Shown piece after piece: positions 22,369 to 32,503 of a stretch of 64,000 nucleotides of DNA. How positions within the stretch are numbered: position 1 is the stretch's first letter; every line of letters starts with the position of its first letter. The stretch comes from Lichina pygmaea (Eukaryota > Ascomycota > Lichinomycetes > Lichinales > Lichinaceae), in the NCBI GenBank assembly GCA_963422465.1, contig OY730172.1, positions 4,464,001-4,528,000 of the forward strand, written 5' to 3'. Made by a program: the position numbers and the translations under genes. The notes under the pieces were generated by a model. The model saw nothing but the letters and a program-made list of their open reading frames with translations, searched no databases and was not told the DNA's origin.

Positions 22369-24137
22369 CTAGGTATTGGATTGGGAATAGTGGAGTTTGA
22401 AAGCTAGATTAAACTGGTTTAGTCTTTTCAAAGACATAAACCAGTACAAGAACTTCTGTAGTAGCTCTGGGTTTGAAATAATAGTGGTGAAGTCTTGGGG
22501 ATTAAAGGAGACTTGTTGTCTTTGTCTTGAATAAAGAGAGCATGAAGAGGTGATATGTTTTGCAGTTTCTTCTGCTTGGCCACACACACATAGTGGGGTA
22601 GGGAAGTCAGGAGCTCCAGCTCTGAAAAGAAAACTTGCCAGACCAATTCTTCCAGTCCTGATTTGCAGTAGCAGACTTGCCTCAGCTTTCTGTAACTCTT
22701 TGTAGAGCTTCAGATTGTTTTTGTGTGGCTTTTGACAGAAAGTCTGCCAGCCTGGATAGCTTCTTCTTTTCTTCTCTTCCCATTGGTCTTCCCACTCTTT
22801 AGTAAAGAGCTTTTGTAGTTCTTTCTTTGAACTAGCCTGGTTAGTAGTTATTTGACTTAACCAAGTGAATTTCCACTTAGGAGAGATAGTTGAGGATTCC
22901 TTTAAAGGTTTCTTCAAGAGAGAGGTATAGCTGGAAATAGTGGAAAAGATACTGTCAAGAAAGTATTTGAGAGGGGAGTTTTGAATAGAAGAAAGAAAAC
23001 AGGCAGTGCGAAATTTAAAGTATAGGTCTAGAGGTAGAAGAAAAAGCTCACTCTCTAATAGAAAAGAAGGAGTGGCTTTGAAGGCACCCCCAATAAGTCT
23101 TAGGCATCTGTTTTGAAATAAAACAAGAGAAGAGATATTGGAGGATTTTCTTAGAGAGTTAAACCAGATCCCCACTGCATAGCTCAGTAGAGATCTCAGT
23201 ATAGCAGTGTACACCAGACATGATGTGTGAACTGGAAAGTCCCAAGTAGAATAGGAAGTTCTAGAAAGAGAAGAGAGTGCTTTCTGTGCTTTTTGAAGAA
23301 TAATCCTCTGGTGTTTGTGCCAGTGGAGCTTTGCATCTAGTTACACTCCAAGTACTCACACTTCTTCTTTTGGTTTGAGAATCACATTCCCCAGTCTGAG
23401 CTTGAGCTGAAGATTGTCTGATCTTCTTCTGGAAAAATGAAGTATTTCATATTTCTCAGGTGAGAAGACCATTCCATGTCTTGCAGCCCAGGATAGACAT
23501 TTGTGGTGTGTGTTCTTTAACTTCAGAAGGTTACTTTTCAAGGAGTGACCAAAAGCAAGCAGATTTGTATCATCTGCAAACCCCAGGGCAGATACACCAG
23601 AAGAGGGAGTATGCACAGTCTTATGCAATTCAGAAATGTAGAATAGAAAAAGAATAGGGGATAATGGAGAACCTTGAGGAACTCCACAATGAATAGGAAT
23701 AGAATAAGACTCAGAATCATCAAAGACAAAAGTGGTAGAGTGCTTATCACAGAAGGAGTAGATCCAGGAAGCTAGCCAGGCAGGTATTCTTTTTCTTTTC
23801 AGAATTTGCTGTAGTATCTTGGGGAGAACTCTGTCATAGGCTCCTGAGATATCCAGTGAGAGTAGGGATGCAACCATGCCTTCCTTCCAGACTTTTTCCA
23901 CTTGGGAGGTTAGAAGGAAAAGTGCTGCTTCTGTGGATCTTCCTTTCCTAAAGCCCATCTGGATATCTGGCAATAGTCCAGCTTCTTCTGCTATCTTGCT
24001 TAGTCTGGCTGTAGCAATAGCTTCCATCAGCTTGCCTGTTGTGTTTAGCAGAGCTATAGGGCGCCAGGCTTTAGCTTGATTGTAGGTTCCCTTGCCAGGT
24101 TTCCTCAAGCAGACTGTTTTTGCACTCTTAAATCTTT
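22369..24137 (-). pseudogene. LINE L4 ORF2 remnant: reverse transcriptase and C-terminal domain
   Basis: RT (23356-24137) with GVPQGSPLSPILF and LGFADDTNLLAF, then the C-terminal half with the CVCGQAEETAKHITSSC motif. Two in-frame stops lie near the middle, about 23330-23355. The TGA is shared with L2 (5197) and a TAA four codons later is private to L4. The endonuclease is absent because of truncation. Confidence 0.85.
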
Positions 24138-24519
24138 TCACTGGACTATATAGTGCTGGCCTGTCAAGACAATCAAGATGGTCTTGACAGTCTCAACATC
24201 AAGACAGGTGAGATTGTCTTGACAGTCCCACCATGTTATGCACCCTGCGTTGAGACTGGTGAGATTGTCTTGATGCTTCATGCATCCTGCGTCAAGACTG
24301 GTGAGATTGTCTTGATACTTCATGCATCCTGCGTCAAGACTGGTGAGATTGTCTTGATGTTTCATGTATGCTGTGTCAAGACTCCCGTGTGTCTTGACAG
24401 TCACATGACCCCTTGTTGGTTGGTCACTTGACTTCCATAGTGTCCTCTTGTCTGGCCCGCGGCCTGATTGCCTATAAATAAGTGGCTCCCATCCCATAGG
24501 TTGTAACACTACCCTCCTC

Positions 24520-25060
24520 TCCTTCATTCATTGTCCTGATGAATTCTTGAGTATGTCTGCAAAATCACGTGCCTCTGCTTACTGAAAACAACTGGCAGCC
24601 CAGATCTGTGATCATAACTTTGTGTCACTTGCTCTGTGTGACTTCTGTGTTTTGAACCACAAGCCCTGCTTCCAAATGTCTGACATCAACAATAAGTTGA
24701 AGTGCGCTGAATGCACTTGTCATAGGAAGTCCTGTGTGTCGCTTTCTTGGGAGTCGCTGAACATGACCCAAAATAACCTTCGCAAGGATTTGGCTGTTGA
24801 TGAGGCCAAGCAGGATGCTCTTGTTGAGTAGCTTGCCAAGCTGCAGGCTTGTGTGTCCTGAAAGTGAAAGGTTCTTGAAGGTGCTGAAGGTCAAGCAAAG
24901 AAGAAGCTCCAGTGCCTTGTTGCTGAGATGGAGGTGGATGGTGAAGACTTGTCAGCAACAGTTATTGACATGTCCACACTGCAGGCTGAGCTGTTCAGTC
25001 CTGCTGCTGCTGGAACTGCTGCAGAAGGAGCTGGCAGTTCGCAAGGTTCCTGAGTGGTTC
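24520..25060 (+). pseudogene. Antisense Zn2Cys6-type frame region of element E
   Basis: Opposite strand to Pol, between chromodomain and 3' LTR. The cluster CDFC...C...KCAEC...SC (about 24637-24737) keeps C-x2-C-x6-C-x11-C-x2-C-x6-C. It is homologous to the D and C antisense frames. It is broken, and is listed because position, strand and cysteine spacing are conserved. Confidence 0.55.
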
Positions 25061-26135
25061 CCAGGTATTTTCTGAGTCTGGGTAGTTTTTCCACTTGACA
25101 AGGTATCACTGACTTTTTCTCTTCAGGATCTGTTCAACCTCAAATTCCTGTTCTTCCTCTGGTTGGTAATGAAATGTTTCCTGCAAGGGTGTGCTCTGGT
25201 CAGCTAATTCAATCATTAAGATGTGAAAGTTTGAGTGTACCCAAGCATCTCTCAGTAGTCGCAGTCTGATGTTGACTGGTCTGGTTCTTTCTTCAACTGA
25301 AAATAGTCTGACCTTGACATAGTCCAGTTTCTTTGTTCTTGGTTTCTTGACTTTCCAATTTTTTGTGAGGAGGTAGACTTTATCCCCCTTCTTCAGCTGA
25401 GGTGCTATTTTCAATTTTTTGTCTATTTGGCATTGCATCTTTTCTGAGGTCTCTTGAAGGTAATGTCTTATCATCATGTGTGTTTGTTGTAGGAGCTTGT
25501 CATGTTGGAGTGCTTTCTCTGTGTTTGGTGAAGCTCTGCTTGGTATTCTGATGTTTGCGTGTTGTCCAAAATTGGCAAAGAATAGTGATTCCTTTGTTGA
25601 GTCTGATCTGTGCTGGTTGATTGCCAGCTGTGCCACCGGTAATAACTGTACCCAATTGCTGTGGGTCTGGTTGATGTAATACTGTAAGTAAGTCTCCAGG
25701 ACTTGGTTTGCTTGCTCTGTCTGGCTGTCAGTTTGTGGGTGATAGGCTGTAGACATTTTGGGTTTTGTTCCTATGGCTGCACTGATTGTTTTCCAGTAGT
25801 TGGATGTGAAGAGTTTGTCTCTGTCAGTAATGACTGTGATTGGAACTCTGTGGTCCCTGACCAATCTGTCCAGTAGGAGGTGTCCCAACTGCTCTGCTGT
25901 GTGGGTTTTCTTGAATGGTACTGCTATTATGTATTTTGTGAATCTGTTCACAATCACCATAATTGAGTTGTAGGTGATTCCTGTGACTGGGTCTTTGGAC
26001 TTGGGTAGCTTTGTGATGAAGTCTATTGACACATCTTCCCAAGGACCTCTTGGTATTGTGTTCAGGTGTCTCTCTCTGTATGGCTTATGTCTTCCATGTT
26101 TGTTTTTCTGGCATAGTAGACACTTGCTGATGTAG
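25050..26135 (-). pseudogene. Element E integrase core and chromodomain
   Basis: Integrase catalytic core and C-terminal part, then chromodomain, left of the G' insertion. The integrase N-terminal part lies on the other side at about 32504-32700. The CTTGT duplication at 26136 and 32499 marks where element G' entered. Confidence 0.85.
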
Positions 26136-26140
26136 CTTGT

Positions 26141-26553
26141 TGTTAAAGGCCAGTCCACGTTCACACAGAATGTGGGTGGTCCTGTCTTCGACCGAGGAGG
26201 GCAGGGACTCAATAGATGAATAGCAAGTGGGGTAACTCTCTTGCTATTGTCGCTCGTAATGTGCGTTCAGCCTGGAGAGCTATTCTCTCCGGCTATCTGG
26301 GTTCTTATATACAGGAGCCTGAGGGGGGGGGGTCCTCCCGAGGGGTATCAGCTTTCTGCGTGGACGAGCTGGACGAGCTGGTTACACATCGTCCACCTCG
26401 TCCACCGGGTCGGGTGAACATTGTTCCTGTGGACGAGCTGGACAAGCTGGTTACACATCGTCCACCTTGTCCACCGGGTCGGGTGAACATTGTTCCGTGT
26501 ACCTCTGTACACTCGCTTCGGTCAGCTCAGCCGTTCCGGCCTGGGCCTTAACA
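26141..26553 (-). repeat. 3' LTR of element G'
   Basis: 413 bp with TGTTAA...TTAACA ends. It contains two near-identical blocks built on GTGGACGAG...CTCGTCCAC inverted repeats (about 26362-26498). The copy at 32086 differs by six C/T or G/A changes, mostly at CpG. Confidence 0.93.
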
Positions 26554-26662
26554 CCATCCCCTCCCTCCAAAGGTTCTGTCCCCAGATCCTCTCGCTTCTC
26601 TTACCATGACCCGGACATCTTGTTGTAATCATCGTGGAGTCCTCGGTTCTCGTGTTGGCAAG

Positions 26663-27136
26663 ATGGGCAAGGTATCCAAAGTTTCATGCAGCGCATGTCG
26701 TCGTGACCGTGCCAAGTGTGTCGTCAGTTCAGAGTCCACATTTTGCGGTCAGTGCCTTGAGAAGGGTCGCCGTTGCGATCTCCATCTCGCGGAGTCGGAG
26801 TGGGAGAAGATAGAGCTTGAGCGCACTCAGCTCAAGGCTCAACTGAAGGAGATCAAGGAGCAGGAGTCTGTTCTCCTTCCTCGCAAACTTCGTCTCCGTC
26901 GTCAGTTGGGTGTGTTGTCCAAGAAGGAGGGTGAGGCCATCAAGTGTGAGCTTGCTGTGATCGAGGATCAAGAGGATCTCGAGCAGGAGGCTACGCGTGT
27001 GGAGTCCCCGCCGCCTTTGGAGGACTTCTTCTCTTCGGAGGCTTTGGCTTCTCTTGAGCCTTTGTCTCCATCGATCCTGGCTTCTGCGGGTTTTGTCGGT
27101 GGAAACTCCGCAGTTTCTTGTTCGTCTCAGGGCTGA
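26663..27136 (+). CDS. Antisense Zn2Cys6 coiled-coil protein of element G'
   Basis: A 157-residue open frame on the strand opposite to Gag-Pol, starting 109 bp from the 3' LTR. Cys 9, 12, 19, 28, 31 and 38 form C-x2-C-x6-C-x8-C-x2-C-x6-C with basic residues between, the exact fungal Zn2Cys6 DNA-binding signature. Residues about 43-100 are charged and leucine-rich with heptad spacing, so a dimerising coiled coil is likely. The tail is acidic/serine-rich (PPLEDFFSSEAL). I start at the Met matching the G copy (47676); an in-frame upstream ATG exists at 26606. The known Gal4 family binds DNA as dimers; a role in element or host transcription is inference. No homologue can be confirmed without a search. 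Confidence 0.75.
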   Translation: MGKVSKVSCSACRRDRAKCVVSSESTFCGQCLEKGRRCDLHLAESEWEKIELERTQLKAQLKEIKEQESVLLPRKLRLRRQLGVLSKKEGEAIKCELAVIEDQEDLEQEATRVESPPPLEDFFSSEALASLEPLSPSILASAGFVGGNSAVSCSSQG

Positions 27137-27249
27137 AGTTCTTGGTGGGTTCCCACAAGTTCTCCTCATTGTCATACCCTAACCACTTGACCAGGTATTT
27201 GATTTTCCGTCCGCTTCTCCGGCTGTCTAGGATCCTTTCGACATCGTAC

Positions 27250-30200
27250 TCTTCTTCATTGTCCTCGAAGTGCCATTCTGTTTCGATTGCTGCGTCGCTG
27301 GGTGCTGGCTCGAGCAGCGAGACATGGAATACTCGGTGTATCCGTGCCTTTTTTGGCAGTCTCAGTCGGTAGTTGACTTCTCCAGTGCGCTTCTCAATCT
27401 CAAACAGTCCGATTCGTACATGATCCAGCTTTTTGCTTGGTCACTTCGAGCGCAGGTTTTTTGTTGACAAATAGACCTTATCCCCCCTCTCCAGGGTTGG
27501 TCCCTTCAACCTTTTGCTGTTTAGGTGGTGGCTTGTTGTCTTTTGTGCAGATTCAATTGCAGTCTTCATTTCCTCATGCATAGCAGTGAGTTTTTCGATG
27601 TTTGTTGAAGTGCCACTTCCAGCCACCATCGCTTCCCAGCGGGGGTTTCTGCCGTAGTTCGCAAAGAACGGCGTCATGCCCGTCACGCTGTGTTGCTGAT
27701 CGTTGTACGCAAACTGAGCCATTGGTAGCAGTTCTACCCAATTGTCCTGTCGGTGGTTGACGTAGTGGCGTAGGTACTGTTCCATCGTCTGGTTTGTTCT
27801 CTCAGTTTGTCTGTCTGTTTGTGGATGGTAGGCAGTAGACATCCTCGTGTCTATCCCTAGCTGTCTTGTCCACGTGTTCCAGAATTTCAAGGTGAAGAGT
27901 TTGTCTCGATCTGAGATAATCTTCGTGGGTAGCCCTCGCTGGCTAACCAATTCTTTGAGTAGGACATTGGCGAGTTTGCTCGCTGTTCCTGTCTCTCGCC
28001 ACGGGATCAGGTGAGCGTATTTGGTGAGTTTGTCAACAACCACCAAGATACTGTCATATTTCACCTTTGTTACCGGGTCCTCTGACCTCGGCAGCTTCAC
28101 CACAAAATCCATTGTGATAGTATCCCAAGCCGCTTCTGGGAGGTCTATTTGTTGACTCTCTCCATAGGGTTTGTGGCGTGACGGTTTGTTTTTCGCACAC
28201 TCTTCGCAGTTGCGAATAAATTCCGTCACTTTCCGCTTCATTCTGTTGAAGTGGTAACATCTCCGGATCTTTTCCAGGGTCTTGTCTCGCCCAGGATGTC
28301 TGTGTAGAGGTCTATCGTGATGTTGTCGAATCACGTCCTCTTGTGCGCTCTCTGGCACTTCTTCCTTGTTCGTGGCCGCAACGTTGTGGCCTAGGGTCAG
28401 GAGTGCACCCATTTCTTCAGTTCTCGCTAACTGAGGTTGAGCATAGACCAGAGTTTGTCCTTTTGTCACTAGGATTGGGCGCTCTTCTGTCGTGTCGTCT
28501 GTCGTCATATCAGGCCGTCTGCTAAGCGCGTCCGCTCGTGCGTTTTCTGATCCTTTTCGATAGAAGATCTGGAAGTCGTATGAAGCTAAAAGCTCCGCCC
28601 ATCGGACTTGTCGTCTGTTTAGCTTCTTCGTTGTTGTGAAGTAAGCCAAATTCTTGTGGTCTGAGTACACGTCCACTGTGTACTTTGCTCCTTCCAGGTA
28701 AGGTCTCCACTCCTGGAATGCGTCGACAATCGCTAACAACTCCTTGTCGTGAACATCGTACCTGAGTTCTGGGCCAGAGAACTTTCTCGATCGGTATGCG
28801 ACAGGGTGTAGGCGGTTTTCGGTGTCTGGTTGACACAAGCAAGATCCAAGTGCTTGGTCTGAGGCATCTGTCTCCATGATGATCCGCTGTCCGGGATCAA
28901 ATGATGCCAGTATGGGTGCGGAGGTGAACTTCTCTTTCAGCTCCTGGAACACTCTCTCTTGGCTGTTCCCCCATGTGAAGGTTTCTTCCTTCTTTGTTAG
29001 TTCAGTCAAGGGTGCTGCTGTCCTTGAGTACTCCTTGATGAATCGTCAGTAGAAGTTCGCAAATCCTAGGAAGGATTGGACTTCTTTGAGGTTTTTGGGT
29101 GTTGGCCAGTCTTGTACTGCTGTGATCTTTGTATCGTCCATACGGATTCCTTCCGTCGTCAGGATCGATCCCAAATATTCCACTTCTTTCACGTGGAAGA
29201 CGCTCTTATCAAGGTGTAACCTCATTCCTGCTTCTTGGAGCGCATGTAGGATCTTCTTGACATGCTGTCTGTGCTCCTCCAGGGTTCCATTGGTGTAAAC
29301 CAAGATATCGTCGATATAAGCGGTAACAAATATATCCAGGTATTGTCAGAGGATGGCGTTAATAAGTGATTGGAATGTCGCCGGTGCATTCGTAAGGCCG
29401 AATGGCATAACAGTATACTCGTAATGCCCGTACCTCGTACGAAAGGCTGTCTTCCATTCTTCGCCATCTTTCATCCTAACCAGGTTGAAAGTGCCTCGGA
29501 TGTCGAACTTGGTAAACTACTTGGCTCCTTGGATTCGGTCCTGGATTTCCGATATTAACGGTAGCGGGTAGCAATTCTTAATCGTGATCGCATTAAGCTG
29601 CCGGTAGTCGACACACAGTCGTAATTTGCCGTCTTTCTTTGGCACAAACAATATCGGGTATCCGGCCGGTGATGTTGAAGGTCTTATGAACTCTTTCGCT
29701 AGGTTCTCGTCCAGGTAATCTCTTAGGGCCTCAAGCTCCTTTGCTGATAGAGCGTAAATAGGGCCATGTGTGGGTTTCTTTCTGTCTTCCAGCAGAATTT
29801 CGTGATCCCACTCTTGGTGTTCCGGTAGCGTCGCGACCGCTTCCTCACCAAACATCTCCTGGTAGTCTTTATACTCACTTGGCAGCTGCGGTGCCTGAGT
29901 CTCGCCCACGGCGTCATGCGTGGTGCAAAGTTGATGGTTTCAGGGCTTCATCCAAGCCACATAGGCTTGCCCTCGCCGGTGGTGCTTCTTCCACCCTGCA
30001 TATGAGATCTCTTTGATTCTCACTTTCTCTGGCTCTGCTCGAGTTGCCAGACTCCTTTTCGGAAAGACTAGGTGCCTTCTTTTCCAGTCGATCCTTGGGT
30101 TTTGACTTTCCAACCACGGAAGACCCAATATAACTTCATGTGGTATCTGGACCAAGTCGAATTCTTCTGATCTGATTGTCGTACTGTCGACACACAGTCG

Positions 30201-30760
30201 TAGGTTCTTGGTCTCCTTCGTCACTCGTCCTTGGTCGTTGGAGAGTGGTGTCCCGTCCACTACCGTTAGTTGGTATGGATTCCTCTTTTCCTGAGTCGGG
30301 ATGCTGTGCTTCCTGGCGAAACTTTCTGACATGAAGTTGCCAGTAGCTCCAGAGTCGATCATGGTGTTTGTCAGATGCCTGTTGACTCTCATCTTGATGC
30401 GAAAATGCGGACTGCAGGCTGTCGCGTCAAGGCTCTGCTTGACCCCTTCTCTCCGGAGTGTTGTCTTGCCTGCTCTTCCGACTCCGGATTTGAAGAGCAC
30501 TGCTAGTTTTTTGAACAACCAAGGCCCTGAGCCTGGTGTTCTGCCGCGTGTCTTTCGCATTTTTCGGTGAAGCATAGCTCCCATGCGTCTTCTCCGCAAT
30601 CATCGTGTTCTTTCCCTTGCTGGCTTAGCTGGTGCTTGATGCTCCAGGCTTTCTTGTGGTATTCTGGGCCAGGGAAGTAGTGCCTTCTCCTTTTCTCTAG
30701 GAGATGTTCCTTGCAGTGGTGGTCCTCACATCCTTTCCAATAAGGATGTCCGCAGGCTGG
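27250..30760 (-). pseudogene. Element G' Pol region
   Basis: Protease (IDSGATGNFMSESF), RT (AYIDDILVYTNG), RNase H (DASDQALGSCLCQPD and DVYSDHKNLAYF), integrase (YHPQTDRQTERTNQ, HHx2C-type zinc N-terminus) and chromodomain in the usual chromovirus order. It has few breaks and long stretches remain open. Confidence 0.88.
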
Positions 30761-32047
30761 TGTCGTAGCCTGGTGAAGGTCCACTTGCGTTGCGATGTCT
30801 CGGGGCTGTGAGATGCTGATGGTGTCGTCCACCCATCGCGTCACTCTTGCTTCGCCGTCCTCCGACAAGGTCGCATCCTGTCGTCGGAGTAGTGGTGTCT
30901 CGGGAACTGGTGGCATGCTGGTTATGTCAATCTCGTAGTCTGTTGTGTTGAATTCGGAGATCAGGTCATCCTCCCAATGAACTTTATCGATCTGGTCTTG
31001 GATTGTGTGCAGGTCCTCCAGTGACCTCTGCAGATCGTTCTCCAGTCTTTCGATGTGCTGTCTGAGATTGTCCTCCTGTCTGAGGAGTGTTGCTTCTGAC
31101 CGGTTCATGGGTAGCGTGCCTCTGGGAGCCCTCGGTGGCTCCTGAATACCCTTGCCTTTCCAGGCACCGGTGGCATTCAACTGCTTACCCTTGCCTTCCT
31201 TCTTCTTCTTGCTTTGGCAGTTGGCTGCGAGGTGTCCTACCTTCTGGCAATTGTAACACTTCCGTGTTTCTTTCTTCTTTGTTGCCTGTGGTGTTGTTGC
31301 ATCGATCTCCATGGGTGTCAAGCTGTACTTGTCTTGTGCTGGCACTGTCTTTTTGCCCCATGGCCTTGCATGCTTGCCTCGCTTCTCGAGTTCTCGTTCG
31401 AACTGTCAGTCGTCGATGCGTACCGCTGTGTCGATCATATCCTCGAGGTCGGTGGGTCGGTCTCCTCGTGCGATGTCATCCTTGACTTGTTCCTTGAGAG
31501 CTTGGTAGAATAGTGCCGTCAAGGCACTGTCTCCCCATTGTGTCCTCACTGACAGCTGTTGGAACTTCGCCGCAAAGTCTGATGCTGACCCTGTCTGCCG
31601 TAGTGCTTGGAGCTTTCGTTCCGCGTCTCGTTCTTCATCAATGACCCCGAAGGTCTTCTTCATCTGGGTCTTGAAGGTAGAGAATCTCCCAATGATCTGC
31701 CGTGTCATGGTCTCCATGCTAGAGGGGTCTTCCTTGTTGTCGAGGAAGTCTTGTAGGTAGACATTGAACCAGGCAAATGTCGGTCCGTCCAGGTAGGAAG
31801 CTGCGAACAGCACCTTCTCCTGTTCCGTAGGGAATTGTGCGGCGTTGAATCTGTAGTAAAGCTCAAGCTGAGAGAAGAATAATTCCAATCCCCCTCGTGA
31901 TCTATCGTACCTCTTCGGCGTACCTACCTTCAACGGCTTTGGAGGTAAGGTGAGGGTGGTAGGGACAGGTGGTTCCTGGGCTTGCGCCTGAGGCGCAGCC
32001 CAGGCTTGGCCTGCCTGCGAAGGGGTAGGGCTGCGTGGATCTGCCAT
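30760..32047 (-). pseudogene. Element G' Gag region
   Basis: Starts MADPRSPTPSQAGQAW. Capsid-like helical domain, CCHC knuckle CYNCQKVGHLAANC, then a long linker leading to the W-C-C-H module (WKGCEDHHCKEH, WELCFTEKCERH). Confidence 0.85.
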
Positions 32048-32085
32048 CGTATTGAGCCGGTGTCCTATGTGTTAGAGGCTGAAAC

Positions 32086-32498
32086 TGTTAAAGGCCAGTC
32101 CATGTTCACACAGAATGTGGGTGGTTCTGTCTTCGACTGAGGAGGGCAGGGACTCAATAGATGAATAGCAAGTGGGGTAACTCTCTTGCTATTGTCGCTC
32201 GTAATGTGTGTTCAGCCTGGAGAGCTATTCTCTCCGGCTATCTGGGTTCTTATATACAGGAGCCTGAGGGGGGGGGGTCCTCCCGAGGGGTATCAGCTTT
32301 CTGCGTGGACGAGCTGGACGAGCTGGTTACACATCGTCCACCTCGTCCACCGGGTCGGGTGAACATTGTTCCTGTGGACGAGCTGGACGAGCTGGTTACA
32401 CATCGTCCACCTCGTCCACCGGGTCGGGTGAACATTGTTCCGTGTACCTCTGTACACTCGCTTCGGTCAGCTCAGCCGTTCCGGCCTGGGCCTTAACA
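32086..32498 (-). repeat. 5' LTR of element G'
   Basis: 413-bp twin of 26141-26553. The bases beside it (rc GTTTCAGCCTC) pair with AGGCTGAA inside the LTR, the self-primer layout. Confidence 0.93.
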
Positions 32499-32503
32499 CT
32501 TGT

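Larger units (their letters stand above)
21744..24137 (-). mobile_element. LINE L4, 5'-truncated copy in the LTR of element E
   Basis: Minus-strand LINE whose 3' A-rich tail is at 21744 and whose truncated 5' end is at 24137. It is flanked by a 14-bp duplication, TCACTGGACTATAT. It is nearly identical to L2 over their shared length and starts about 130 bp further into the RT. A SINE (21908-22342) interrupts its 3' UTR. Confidence 0.92.
21501..24508 (-). repeat. 3' LTR of element E, split by LINE L4
   Basis: 21501-21743 plus 24152-24508, about 600 bp once L4 and its target duplication are removed. It matches the 602-bp 5' LTR at 36214. The L4 insertion duplicated TCACTGGACTATAT (21730-21743 / 24138-24151). 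Confidence 0.9.
26141..32498 (-). mobile_element. Ty3/Gypsy element G' (family G), nearly whole
   Basis: Complete minus-strand element with two 413-bp LTRs and the target duplication CTTGT (26136-26140 / 32499-32503), inserted in the integrase of element E. Parts: 3' LTR 26141-26553, antisense Zn2Cys6 frame 26663-27136 (+), chromodomain about 27150-27260, integrase about 27600-28330, RNase H about 28500-28900, RT about 29040-29800, protease about 30200-30400, W-C-C-H module about 30510-30760, zinc knuckle about 31230-31275, Gag to 32047, 5' LTR 32086-32498. The LTRs differ at six positions by eye (about 1.5%). It is young, with few breaks. Confidence 0.93.

Noticed and set aside
26216-26551. 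A 111-codon frame repeated almost identically at 32161-32496
   Set aside because: Both lie inside the two LTRs of element G'. The repetition is the LTR pair, not a gene family.
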